DNA of 64,000 nucleotides from Turbatrix aceti (GCA_963969345.1 OZ017768.1:7092718-7156717), one strand, 5' to 3'. Numbered from the stretch's first letter, positions 48,120-58,691 are shown. Numbers and translations: made by a program. Notes: a model not told the origin generated them from the letters alone.

Positions 48120-50422
48120 ATGCGATGCCAACTTGCCATTTTGCTGTCGGTCTTCGGGGTCTGCGCCCTCGGAGCAGCCGTTCACGCGCAGCAACTCAAC
48201 CTCCAGCCTGCCCTCACCATCAATACCCTCGATCCCTGCAAGTATTTTGAAAATGTCACAGGTAAGAATCACAAAAATAAAATTATTTTTTCTTTTGCCT
48301 AAACTCTGTAAGTAGCTGCATTTTTTTCCAACATTCCAAAATGACCTTTTAAATCATTTAAATTTTTTTGCACCTGAACAGGTGATTGCCACTCTTTTTC
48401 TAGACACAACGTCCCTGAGCCATCACGAATTTGTCGCCTTCGAGCAGTGCGTGTACTACTTCTTGGCTAATAAAGCGCAGAAAAATACGGACAAGCTCGG
48501 CGTCCTCCACCCCATCGCCACGCTTCCCCCAACGTATGCCGAGGGTGCCGACCCCACAATCAAGGTCAAGATTGGACAGATTACCCTTCAGCACTTCCAA
48601 CTCGTAAGTTTTAAAAAAAAAAGTTGATTGGCTGTCGTTATCCAAACTTTGGCCTTTTTGAATTAAAATTAATTGTGTTTTAAACAGTTTTTTGGGTCAA
48701 AAAAATAAAAGTAGTTCATTTTGGTTCAAAAGACATCTTTGTACAGAAAATGTTTTTTTTTTAAATAAAAAATAAATAAAAAAATACAAGTGCGTTTGTT
48801 AAAACAAAAAAAACTTGCAGAATGAATTCGTGAAAGATCTGAACATCGTTGGCTACCTGCAAATGGAGTGGGCCGACAAGCGTCTCTCCTGGGACTCAAG
48901 CCAGTGGAAAATCAACAAACTGCAAATCCACTCGGCCAATCACATCTGGATCCCCGTGCTTTCTTCTCAGGCGTACGACACGTCGCTCCGCAACGATGAT
49001 GCCATGGAAATGCGCCACCTCGAGGCCAGTCCGACCGGAAACGTCTCCGCGCTCATGAGCTTCAGTCTCAAGACTTTCTGTGACGATACTGACTTCCGAC
49101 ACTACCCGGATGACGTCTACAGATGCTGCTACCAACTCGAGCCCCATTTCAACCAGGAAATCATTGAATTCGTCGTCGACGGACTTCCAGTTTTCACGGA
49201 TCCAAAGTACTTCCGCGACTATGGCTGGGCTGTTTCCGGCACCGTGCCAACCATCAACCCCGATCCCAATGTCGTCTCGCAGCTCAACTTCTGTATCAAC
49301 CTTCAGCGCTCGTCGGCGGCAGTCAAGATCGAGCTATCGGTGCCGACGTGGATCTGCACGATTATTTTCTTGTTTTCGCCATTTATCGGAAAAATCCGTG
49401 TTCAGATTTTGCTCAAGTTCTTTGTCCTGCTGCTCCAGTTCCTGACACTGCAGCTTTTCTCCAACCGCATCGCATCTCACCTTGGCTCCGCTGCTGCCAC
49501 GCCCGTGATTCGTAAGTTTTTTTAAGTAAGCGTCTGCAAATTGCAGATGTTTTTTAGAAATAAAATATATGCATTTGCAAAAAAAAGATCGTGTGAAAAT
49601 TAATATTTGTAAAATTAAATACATGTAATTTGCAGTTGCCATTCACGAATTTGCAATGTTCATGAACACGCTTTCGCTCATCGCATCCATCGTGATCTGG
49701 ATGTTCAGCCGGGTGAAACGCAACCTTCCTCCTTGGGGCTGGCTCATCAGGTGAGTGACAAATCTTACGACATTGTATCTATGTATTTTTCGCTTTTGTT
49801 CCGTTCAATTACGAGTTCAAAAAAATGAGGCCAACAGCGCAGAAAAAAGACACTCGTTGACCTGCGCTAATTTGTATTGCGCACGTAGGGGTGTCTTTTG
49901 TGATCAAACCACATCCTAATTTGAGGGTGGATATCCCTCATTTTTTGTATATTTTAGAAAAACATGAAAAGAAAAAAAATTGGAGATGCTCGGATTTTTT
50001 TATGTACATTTGTTTTGATACAAAGAAGGGGCATACTAATTTTTTTGGCAACAAAAAGAGCAAAAACGTGTTGTCATGACGCAAAAAATACAGATTTTAA
50101 TCTAATCTTGGATCAGATAAATCGCGACTAGCTCAGATCAGAGATGCGTCATCGCAGCTGGTTGGAAATTTCCAGTTAACACACCACGCAACAATTTCCC
50201 GTTTACAGGACTTCCCAGCTGCTCAACAGCTTCGTGTGCATCTTCAACGCGGTCGACGAAAACGACGGCGCGCTCGAACTCGAGAAAGGCGGTATTCCCG
50301 GTGAATCCAACCCAGCGTCCCGGTACCAGTCGGACTGGGAAGCCGCGTTCCTCGCCATCCACGGCGTCGTCGTCCTCGGCCTCTCGGGAATCTTCATCAT
50401 CGGATACCTCTTCATCCGCTAG
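48120..50422 (+). CDS. Divergent Cys-loop ligand-gated ion channel subunit
   Basis: Exons 48120-48261, 48404-48603, 48821-49511, 49636-49750, 50209-50422 give 453 residues with consistent phases. The ATG lies two bases after ttttcag, a likely trans-splice site. Signal peptide (LAILLSVFGVCALGAAVHA), then a ligand-binding domain (WADKRLSWDSSQW, IWIPVLSSQAYD). The loop reads C-x14-CC (FCDDTDFRHYPDDVYRCC) with FRHYPDD in place of the usual FPFD; canonical spacing is 13. M1 follows VELSVP-like sequence (IELSVPTWICTIIFLFSPF), M2 is VQILLKFFVLLLQFLTLQLF, M3 FAMFMNTLSLIASIVIWMF, and M4 is near the C-terminus. The M3-M4 loop is short. M2 lacks both the PAR anion and GEK cation signatures, so selectivity cannot be predicted. 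Nematode lgc-type subunits are the nearest known group. Confidence 0.85.
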
Positions 50423-50992
50423 CCTGCGCGCAACCACAGACTTATTCAAAAAAACGGGATTCATCTCATAGACCGTCCGATTGACGGCTTTTTCCTTCCA
50501 CACAAATCCAGTTGTACAATCGAGCGTGCGACGAGATATGGTGCTACAAAAATCGTTCTTTTTGTATGTAGAATTTGAACTTACTGTGCTTTATTGTTTA
50601 TTTTTTATTCGGTCGGTGTATGGCTTCAGTTTCCTCGATGATAGGCGAAGTCATAAACGTTGAGTAACGATAAGCGTTGGCGTTGATGAAGACAGTTTGA
50701 TGTTCTGTGGCCAGGGATCAGATTGAAAATCACAGTACAGTAATTTTAGTTGGATCGTGAGCAAGACCGTCGTGGATAAGTTTGGCAGCATAAAATACAT
50801 CAAAAATAAAATTTGTTGGCAAACAAATACATATGAATGCGAACGTTTACCCCGACCCTGATCTGAACATACTGGTTATACTTTTTTACAGCTAATTTTT
50901 TATAAATACAAATGTCGATCCACAAAATTTGTGCTTGCATTTCATTTATTCTTATCACATTATTTAAACGGTTTTTCAGTCAAGAGTCGGAA

Positions 50993-51130
50993 TCAGTCAA
51001 ATATGTCAGCGATGTCTTCAGCAACTTTCAGACCCGCGCCTCCGGCATTAATAACATCACTGAAAATATTACCGGCGACAGTCGTTGTGAAGAAAGCGAC
51101 GAGAAGGAGGATGGTGTACAGGAAGTTCAT
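50993..51130 (-). CDS. Small secreted peptide, copy A
   Basis: 45 residues. The first ~20 form a signal peptide (MNFLYTILLLVAFFTTTVAG). The predicted mature part, about 25 residues, begins NIFSDVINAGGAGLKVAED and ends IADIFD. It is acidic, Cys-free, amphipathic and has a Gly hinge, so it may act as a short helix at membranes or as a ligand. I do not recognise the family. Its identity with copies B and D at the protein level, with conserved upstream DNA, supports a real gene. It is transcribed away from the palindrome centre. Confidence 0.6.
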   Translation of the reverse strand: MNFLYTILLLVAFFTTTVAGNIFSDVINAGGAGLKVAEDIADIFD

Positions 51131-51570
51131 TGTAGACAGGATGTATCCAAAAGATATGGAATTGTGAAAACTGAGCTCGTATTTATGCTCGCAGAAGTTC
51201 AACAATTTTGCTGTCACATCCGCAAAGTGCTTTTTTCCAGGTACAAAAGTGATGGGATTTTTACAAATTATACAGAAATCAGAGTGCTTTGATGAGAAAC
51301 TCTCAAGTTTACAGTACATCAAAACAAAACAAGCTTCTGCAAAACCTGCAGAATATGAGAAATAATTTTTTGCAGGAAAAACCCTACCGTAAACTTGAGA
51401 GTTTCTCATCAAAGCACTCAGATTTCTGTATAATTTGTAAAAATCCCATCAGTTTTGTACCTGGGAAAAAGCACTTTGCGGATGTGATAGCAAAATTGTT
51501 GAACTTCTGCGAACATAAATACTAGCTCAGTTTTCACAATTCCATATCTTTTGGATACATCCTGTCTACA

Positions 51571-51708
51571 ATGAACTTCCTGTACACCATCCTCCTTCTC
51601 GTCGCTTTCTTCACAACGACTGTCGCCGGCAATATTTTCAGTGATGTTATTAATGCCGGAGGCGCGGGTCTGAAAGTTGCTGAAGACATCGCTGACATAT
51701 TTGACTGA
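51571..51708 (+). CDS. Small secreted peptide, copy B
   Basis: Same 45-residue product as copy A, encoded in the right arm of palindrome 1. The upstream 35 bases are identical to those of the other copies. The shared central region of 440 bp between the two ATGs probably holds a bidirectional promoter. No intron in the coding frame. Confidence 0.6.
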   Translation: MNFLYTILLLVAFFTTTVAGNIFSDVINAGGAGLKVAEDIADIFD

Positions 51709-51966
51709 TTCCGACTCTTGACTGAAAAACCGTTTAAATAATGTGATAAGAATAAATGAAATGCAAGCACAAATTTTGTGGATCGACATTTGTATTTATA
51801 AAAAATTAGCTGTAAAAAAGTATAACAAGTATCTTCGGATCACTTTCGCATTCATTTGTATTTGTTTGCCGACAAATTTTATTTTTTTAACTCAAAAAAG
51901 GTAAAAGTGTTTCCCAAACGACAAATTCGGAGACAACAGGGGTGGGGGAATTAAATTAACTACTGA

Positions 51967-52536
51967 CTGCAGGGCTGTGGATTAACTTCCCAAGACGTCT
52001 CCCCTCTAGGGTTCGATGTTTTTAACCTCGATTTTTCGTTCAATGGTATCGTAAATGTTCTGTCGGCCCTGCATAGCCTGAATTCCGCGGACGTTCAAAT
52101 TTTACGCCAGGTACAGCCTCTCTGGACTCCGCTGCTGCCGCCCAACGGATCCTATTACAATACGCTGGACTATTTTATGAAAACCTATCAAAATGCCAAA
52201 ACAGCATTGGCATTCGGAAACTGCACCACGGACATGCTCAAACTCGTGGCAGAATCTGAGATGCACATGGAGCGGTTTGGAATCATCTATGGGGTCACTG
52301 TGGGGCAAGAAGTTATCACTGGACTCCAAAATACAGTCTTCCCTACAAAAGTCACCCAAGATGCGGCAATTCACGTGCTGGCGGTTAAACTGAGAAGCCT
52401 TGCTGTCAAATTGATCCATGGATGGCAGAATGACACGAGGATCTTTGTCGACCTGGTCAACACGGTCAAGGACCCGAACAATGCGATTTATCCTTTCGAT
52501 TCGGGGGTTATTCGAAGTCAGATTGAAGGAAATTGA
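51967..52536 (+). CDS. Partial gene or last exon of an unknown protein
   Basis: An open frame of 189 codons without an obvious start. It can begin after a ctgcag acceptor at 51972 (GCGLTSQDVSPLGFDVF...), runs through LHSLNSADVQILRQVQPLW and NCTTDMLKLVAESEMHMERF, and stops with RSQIEGN. The codon usage and lack of low complexity look coding. It may be the 3' exon of a gene whose 5' part was lost or lies under palindrome 1. A short copy of its first ~45 bases (GGATTAACTTCCCAA, then CGTCTCCCCTC) recurs near 54630, so this locus has been duplicated and broken. No domain recognised; Asn-glycosylation-like NGS/NCT sites hint at a secreted protein. Confidence 0.45.
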   Translation: MQGCGLTSQDVSPLGFDVFNLDFSFNGIVNVLSALHSLNSADVQILRQVQPLWTPLLPPNGSYYNTLDYFMKTYQNAKTALAFGNCTTDMLKLVAESEMHMERFGIIYGVTVGQEVITGLQNTVFPTKVTQDAAIHVLAVKLRSLAVKLIHGWQNDTRIFVDLVNTVKDPNNAIYPFDSGVIRSQIEGN

Positions 52537-52988
52537 AGTGATGGGCATTCAAATACGATGCAATGCATTATAAATGTTTTTCGAGCTTTTTTAGTTCTGT
52601 GCTTTTTAAAAAGCAGAGACGGAACAGATTTCAGGGATTTTTAAAGAAATTAAAAAAATACGTTGGGAAATTTTTTCCTTTTTTTGAATTTTAATTGGTG
52701 TACTATTCAGATTTATCAAAAGTCATCTGACTTTTTCGAAATGATAAATTTACCCGGGCAAAAGCGAAGCGCGGCCGCGTAAAACAAACCACGTTCAAAA
52801 AAAGCCATACATATTGCCAGTTTTTGTTTTTTGCAGACACCCTATTAAAAACAAATAATTTTCGTATATAAACATATGTAAATTAATTGACGTTAGCCCT
52901 AACTCTGATTTAAATCTACAAAATTTGTGCTTGCATTTTATTAATTCTTATAACATTATTTAAACAGTTTTTCAGTCAAGAATCGGAA

Positions 52989-53126
52989 TCAGTCAAGTAT
53001 GCTTTCGATGTCTTCAGCAACTTTCAGACCCGCGCCTCCGGCACCAATAACATCACTGAAAATATTGCCGGCGACAGTCGTTGTGAAGAAAGCGACGAGA
53101 AGGAGGATGGTGTACAGGAAGTTCAT
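52989..53126 (-). CDS. Small secreted peptide, copy C (variant)
   Basis: 45 residues. Signal peptide identical to copies A, B and D. The mature part differs: NIFSDVIGAGGAGLKVAEDI followed by ESILD. The replacements (N to G, ADIF to ESIL) are conservative in size and charge and the frame is intact, suggesting selection on the mature peptide rather than decay. Confidence 0.6.
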   Translation of the reverse strand: MNFLYTILLLVAFFTTTVAGNIFSDVIGAGGAGLKVAEDIESILD

Positions 53127-53731
53127 TGTAGACAGGATGTATCCAAAAGATATGGAATTGTGAAAACTGAGTTCGTATTTATGCCCGCTGAAGTTTTTTA
53201 GTCGCATCATTAAACCGCTTTTTCCCTGATTCAAAACTGATGGGATTCAGAAATTTCTGGGATTCAGAGACAGAAATCGGAGTGCTTTGACGAGAAACTC
53301 TCAAGTTTACAGTACAGCTTTTCAAGCAAAACAATTTTTTCCAGTGAAAAGCTGCAGATCTTGCAGAAGTTTAGTTTTGCAGAATGCACGCAAAGTGCGA
53401 TCGCGCTCACAGGAAATCCATTATAGCCCCCTCATGCAATATGGATTTTCCGTGATCGCACTTTGCGTGCATTCTGTAAAACTAAACTTCTGCATAATCT
53501 GCAGCATACCACTTTGAATCTGGGAAAAAATAATGGAAAGGCTGTACTGTAAACTTGAGAGTTTCTCATCAAAGCACTCCGATTTCTGTGATAATTTGTA
53601 AAAATCCCATCAGTTTTGTACCTGGGAAAAAGCACTTTGCGGATCTGACAGCAAAATTGTTGAACTTCTGCGGGCATAAATACGAGCTCAGTTTTCACAA
53701 TTCCATATCTTTTGGATACATCCTGTCTACA

Positions 53732-53869
53732 ATGAACTTCCTGTACACCATCCTCCTTCTCGTCGCTTTCTTCACAACGACTGTCGCCGGCAATATTTTC
53801 AGTGATGTTATTAATGCCGGAGGCGCGGGTCTGAAAGTTGCTGAAGACATCGCTGACATATTTGACTGA
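53732..53869 (+). CDS. Small secreted peptide, copy D
   Basis: Protein identical to copies A and B, in the right arm of palindrome 2. Downstream of the stop codon the similarity to the other copies continues to about 53925, then ends abruptly at the edge of a repeat with CAGGGTGGCGAAA ends. Confidence 0.6.
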   Translation: MNFLYTILLLVAFFTTTVAGNIFSDVINAGGAGLKVAEDIADIFD

Positions 53870-53965
53870 TTCCGACTCTTGACTGAAAAACCGTTTAAAT
53901 AATGTGATAAGAATAAATGAAATGCAACTGTTCAAAAATATCCGCCTGTATACCAACATTTTTCC

Positions 53966-54310
53966 AGGGTGGCGAAATCCCCCAGGAGATTGCATCCCGG
54001 GAGAAAATCTCCGGAGATTCTTCCGAAATCTCCGGAGATTATCCCAAAATCTCCCGGGAGACCCAGCTTGCCAAAAAGCGTCCAATGATGTTTTTCTTTT
54101 TTTAAAAATTAATTAACGACATAAAAATCAAAACAGACAGTTCTGTACCGTTTCCGCACAATGCTAACGCATTTTTGTTTACAGCAATTTATAAAAATAT
54201 GGATTTTTTATTTTTTGTTTCCCATCTTCTTTAAATCTCTCGGGAGAATTTTTTTTACCCGGGAGAATCTCCGGATATTCTACGGAGAAATTCTCAATTT
54301 TTTGTTTAAC
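53966..54310. mobile_element. Partial hAT-like element, CTCCGGAG-type
   Basis: Begins CAGGGTGGCGAAATCCC, the same end as the element at 40537. Subterminal arrays of CTCCGGAGATT and TCCCGGGAGA follow at both sides of an AT-rich centre (53985-54065 and 54235-54290). The right terminus and a target duplication were not found, so the copy is probably truncated or diverged on the right. Confidence 0.55.
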
Positions 54311-55027
54311 GGTAAAAAACATAAAAAAATTTGAACGTGCATAGAATTGAACCGGGGTCTCAAAATGGTAAAAAAGTGTGCAGAAGGACAATAATAGACG
54401 CACTAGACTATTGCAACTTGTTAGTAGACCATTCTTGCTGAGCAATGAACTATTTTTTACTGCAGTAGCGACTGACATTCGGCAGCCAGACCTTCCCCTT
54501 ACTTTTCGCTGCCAAAACGCCGATTTAGTCCGCGTGGTAGTATACTTCCTTGTCGCTCGAAAATCAACTGCGCAAAGAGCTTTATTCTATTAAAGCTACC
54601 ACCCTGCACTAGCCGCTGACTGCAGTGCAGCTGCGGATTAACTTCCCAAAACGTCTCCCCTCCCTTTTACACCGTGCGTGCATAGGTTCTCTTTCTCTGC
54701 GTCTCTTTATAAACTGCAATGTGTATGATATCGCTTGGTAATGCAACCTTTTTGTGCAAGCACGTGCACAAAAGCTGACTCCGCGTCTTCATCTTCGGTT
54801 TAATTACCCAAATTTGAGGTAAACATTCAATTCCGCCCTCGCGAAAGCTTGTGGTTGGATACCACTAAATTTTGGACCGTCTTTGCTAAAGCAGAGGCTC
54901 AAAAATGATTTGATGATTTGCAACCACGCTTATCGTGTTTTTTTATGTAAAATGCAAATCACGATCACAGTTGCCAAAGTGAAACTGAAAGTGGTGCAAG
55001 ATCTCCCCTCAAACACTTGTATTGATC

Positions 55028-56226
55028 ATGACTCATCTGTGGTTTACATTCAGTGTATTTGCCGTCATTCTGGGTTTACAACTGACTTACTCCGAGACAC
55101 ATCGTTCCAGACACCGACGCGTCATCGGCGGTACAAGCGTCCCGCGCTCAAAATACAAATTCATGACCCATTTGATTGGAGTAATTCTGCCACCTGGCAT
55201 CGTGGGTTGGGTTATAAACATGGCTAATTTAAAAATTGATTAAATTTAGAAGCCTCCTGTTTCGCCGAAGAATGAATCTCTGTGGGGCAACCTTGTTCGC
55301 GTACGTTAAAGTAAAATAAGGAAAGCTTTTGTTTGACATTTTTTTCCAGAATGACTGCAGTGCCACCATAATTTCATCGAGACACGTATTGACATCGTTT
55401 CACTGCATTTTCAGCGTGATGAGAAATCCGAATGCTGGAATCACATATTTGTAAGTGCGCCGGAATAAAATCAGATTTTTTTTCGCTTTTTTAGACGCAA
55501 GTTTGACGAGTGGGTCATCATCGTGCCCAGCACGAGCACCACCTTTGTAGCCACGACTTTCTACGGCGCTCCGTACAATCCGTATTCCCGATACGCGGAT
55601 ATGGCCATTGTCGAGTTATCTGCCGGTGATGAATTTCCTCCTGAAAACGCGCCTATCGACCTGGCAGTTGACTTTACGAAAACTGAAGGCAAAGTGATTG
55701 TTCTGGGCTATGGTCACAACGAGGCAGTTCGCGATGCCAACTCGCCTCCTCCTAACAATCCGGTTCTTCGTCAGGTTGTGCTTTCCCTGAGGAACTCTAC
55801 CTTCTGCACGCAGTACGGCGAGCGCAGAGGCTTGGACAACAGAGACGCGCTCTGCATCGGCGATAATGGAAAGGGCATCTCTGTCGGCGACAGCGGAGGA
55901 CCGACGCTGTACATCGGCAGAGACGACGTACTCTACCAAGTCGGAGTCAACTGCATCACAACAAGTGGCAGGAATTCACTCGATCGATTCGCATATCCGG
56001 GTATGTACGTGATTTGAATGAAATTGGCATCAGAAAAGGCGTTTCAGACGTTGTCAGGGCAGTGAGTCCACATTGCCTCTGGATCGAACTCATGACTGAC
56101 GGCGAGGCTATGTGTGTGACAAGCAAGCCACTGCCAACAATTCAAGATGAACAAATAATGAATCGCGCGATCGTTGCTCCTGTGTTCATTTCACCGTTGT
56201 TTTTGATGCCACTTTTTGTCTTCTGA
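55028..56226 (+). CDS. Trypsin-like serine protease (S1 family), secreted
   Basis: Exons 55028-55201, 55250-55300, 55350-55450, 55495-56000, 56048-56226; phases agree; 336 residues. Signal peptide (WFTFSVFAVILGLQLTYS), then a short basic propeptide with activation site RR|VIGG. Catalytic His in LTSFHC, Asp in YADMAIVEL and Ser in GDSGGPT are all present, so it should be active. The C-terminus follows the family pattern (YPDVVRAVSPHCLWI) and then has an unusual extension ending in a hydrophobic stretch (VAPVFISPLFLMPLFVF), which might anchor it to the membrane or serve as a GPI signal. The last intron is only 47 bp; reading through it would stop after YPGMYVI and remove the family C-terminus. 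Confidence 0.85.
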
Positions 56227-56743
56227 AATGTGAATAATACAATACGTGTCAGCGTCTTGAATAGGATTTGGCCGAGCTTTCAAACAAGCGATACAAAAAT
56301 GTTGATTTTTGGCACAGCTGCATGCAGTGATTTCGAGTTTCAGCTTTTTTTGAATTGTTCAACTGTTCCCGTACCAGGTTGAAATTGAAAAATCTAAATC
56401 AGCAGGAATAAGCTTACTTTTTTCATTACAAATATTAAAACTAATTTCTCAAAAATTAATTTTTTAAAGCAAATGCATGTTTTTCAAAAAAAAGTTCTTT
56501 CAAAACTTTTTTTTTGAAAAGACATGGTTTTTTTTTGGTTTTTTTCGTACCGAATACCTAAAATCCGGGGTTTTCCATTTTTTGTGATATTTCTTGTTTG
56601 CCTGATAAGAAATTTGCAACATGCATGCATTTGCTACTTTTCATCTTCCTCCTGATCATGATATGGCACTCGCACTGTTTCTGCACTTCTGACTCGCCTA
56701 ATCTTCGACTAACAGTAGCCTGATATCTGGATTCCCCGAAAAT

Positions 56744-57331
56744 ATGGGGTGTCTAACTGACAACTCGCATTGCTGCGGCGTAACCATTGTTGTACGTTTT
56801 ACAAATTTTGCCTTTATAAACCGTTTGTCATAAATATGTATTTTTTAGACTGCTGCCCTTATCGTTGTCATTATTGAAGTCTGTGGTGTCGTTCAAGCGG
56901 TCATACAGGTCGCAAGTCATGCTACTTGGTTTAACATTGGATTTCTGCTTCTCTGCCTATTATTGGTCATCCTTGTCTGCCTCAAAGTTTTCATGAATCT
57001 TGAGTTCTCGGCGTACATCTATATTGGTGTTCAGGTTATTGTGATCATTTTTATTTTTTTTCTAATCTGGAGTATTATCGACTTTGCGATATTTCTAATA
57101 CATGAACAAAAGACGGTAAAGGACGTATCTCGAGCAGAAAGATATGAGCAAAATACGGTAAAGGCCGACAGTTACGAGGAGGACGATGGCGGCTCCTCAA
57201 ACACATTTGCAATTTGTTGGTGGTTTTTCATGGTTGTCTTGCTGATTTTTTCTAACTTTGTGCGTTGCTGTTTCATTGTCATTATTTTCAAGTACAACAA
57301 AACAGTTCCTTCTTCTTACTACCGTAACTAA
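56744..57331 (+). CDS. Small four-helix membrane protein, array member 1
   Basis: Exons 56744-56791 and 56849-57331, phase 0 join; 176 residues. Exon 1 encodes a short N-terminus with a Cys pair (NSHCCGVTIV). Exon 2 encodes four hydrophobic segments (e.g. FNIGFLLLCLLLVILVCL), a charged loop between TM3 and TM4 (ERYEQNTVKADSYEEDDGG) and a last helix ending FKYNKT. The pattern (N-terminal Cys cluster, conserved motif before TM3, last helix ending in K-Y-N) is shared with the next four genes. It resembles LAPTM/DUF7027-type tetraspan proteins of nematodes, but this is a guess. AATAAA-type polyadenylation signal near 57360. Confidence 0.7.
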
Positions 57332-57462
57332 CATTGAATTTTTGATTGCCTGATGCTAAAAATAAAATTTTATCGTTAGTTTTTTTTAAATTCAAGTTGT
57401 TGCCGTTGATGACGGCCATTGCAGAAGCATGGATCGACGAATTTTGACGCTGTTGACGAGTC

Positions 57463-57597
57463 CTAACTCTTCCGCGTCAGCGCCTGGCGGACGACACGCG
57501 CGATCTCGAGGAGAGTTGCCGTGCCTGTGTCGAGGTCGACAGCTCCGCGAACCCAGGCAGCATCTGCATGGCTCAGAAACACGACATGATCTGACCC
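57463..57597 (-). pseudogene. Fragment of a glutamate carboxypeptidase II-like (M28) gene
   Basis: An open segment of 44 codons on minus reading GSDHVVFLSHADAAWVRGAV followed by DLDTGTATLLEIARVV. It matches the zinc-site region of M28B peptidases, which reads roughly VILGxHRDxWVFGAxDPxSG with ALLELAR-like following sequence. The metal-ligand His and Asp are kept but Arg-Asp-Ser-Trp became Ala-Asp-Ala-Ala-Trp, and a stop follows. No upstream or downstream peptidase exon was found. Probably a relic; alternatively a chance resemblance. Confidence 0.4.
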
Positions 57598-58177
57598 CTT
57601 GCTGATTCGGAAAATATACTAACGACATTTTTGATCGCGCGACGTCGGCTGATCGTCCATATCTCGAGCAAAAAGATTACGGTATCGGTCAGACGGTAGT
57701 CTGTTGTTTTTCTAACATAAATTATAAAAACCCATTCGAATTTGTCACGTTAACCCCTAAAATTAGTGAAAACAAAAAAATGCTATCGTAATCGCAGTGC
57801 ATAAACTTCCATCGCGGAAAAAGAGCGCACAACTTCTTCCGTGCCATCGTAGCTGATGGACGTAACTTTTATCGAAGACAGCATTTTTTTCGCACCGCGC
57901 GATTTCTTAGGTTTTGCGGCGAAAATCTTTGTCGCTAAGCAGCGTGCCTTGAAAAATCTGAAAAACAATTGACATAAAGTTTGTACAAATGTTTCAAAAA
58001 AAAGTTTTACACAGGATCTCCAAGATTAGTTCTTAAAATAGTCGCGTTATATGCAAATTTTACTCCACGCCTGTCATTCCCTTCGGCGCTGTACACTTTT
58101 CTTCGTTCTCAGACCGTTGATTATTTTGACTTTGCCTGGCCTGACTTGACGACTTGGTTCCCAGAATACTGAAAAAC

Positions 58178-58691
58178 ATGGATACTTCCGACATGGATAC
58201 CACGAAATGCTGCTGCTGCAGCATTAAGGTATGTTTCCACGTAAGCCAACAATTTTCACGTATTCGAGATTTTTTTTTAGGTAGCGGGCATTATCGTCGC
58301 AATCTTTGAAGGCATATTTTGTATTTTTGTATTTCTGGGGTTTGTCAGCACTCATGACATACAGCAACTAATGTTGCTGGTAATCTGTATGATTTGCTTC
58401 TTCACTGTCTGTCTCACCGTGTGTCTGAACGTTCCTTGCGTTGCGTACATCTACCTAATTATTGAACTTATCAGTATTATTGGAGACATTTTTATAGTCA
58501 TTAAGTATATTTGGCGGTTTGTCCGATGTTTTATCGACCACAAGTTTGCGGAGAATGATTCAAATTGCAAGACATTTTCAACAGCTTTAGTTGAATGCAT
58601 CAGTGTATCTAGTGTATTGTGTATTATGCTGTTATTTCGTTGCTGCTTCTTCTTGATTATTTACAAGTACAACCAGAATCTTCCATCGTAA
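58178..58691 (+). CDS. Small four-helix membrane protein, array member 2
   Basis: Exons 58178-58228 and 58281-58691; 153 residues. N-terminus MDTSDMDTTKCCCCSIK with four consecutive Cys, suitable for palmitoylation or metal binding. Four hydrophobic helices, with NVPCVAYIYLIIELI between TM2 and TM3, a short loop (HKFAENDSNCK) and a terminal IIYKYNQ. An alternative ATG five codons downstream is possible. The upstream tttggttcccag may be a trans-splice acceptor. AATAAA at about 58741. Confidence 0.7.

Larger units (their letters stand above)
50880..51835. repeat. Palindrome 1 carrying two peptide genes head to head
   Basis: Inverted repeat with arms of about 420 bp (50880-51300 and 51405-51835) around a ~100 bp spacer. 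Outer ends read ACTTTTTTACAGCTAATTTT and its complement. Each arm contains one copy of the same 45-codon peptide gene, transcribed outward, with identical 5' flank (CATATCTTTTGGATACATCC) between. The two arms differ at only a few positions, so the duplication is recent or kept alike by gene conversion. Confidence 0.88.
52900..53935. repeat. Palindrome 2 carrying peptide copies C and D
   Basis: A second inverted repeat, related to palindrome 1 (shared AAATTTGTGCTTGCATTT, GACTTTGATGAGAAACTCTC-like and peptide gene sequence) but more diverged and with a different central part. The centre itself contains another small palindrome, including TCGCACTTTGCGTGCATTCTG and its complement (about 53380-53480). 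Arms about 52900-53300 and 53540-53935. Confidence 0.75.

Noticed and set aside
53966..54607. Full hAT-like element ending at ACCACCCTG near 54607
   Set aside because: The flanks (CATTTTTC versus CACTAGCC) do not form a target duplication, so only the left part is called.
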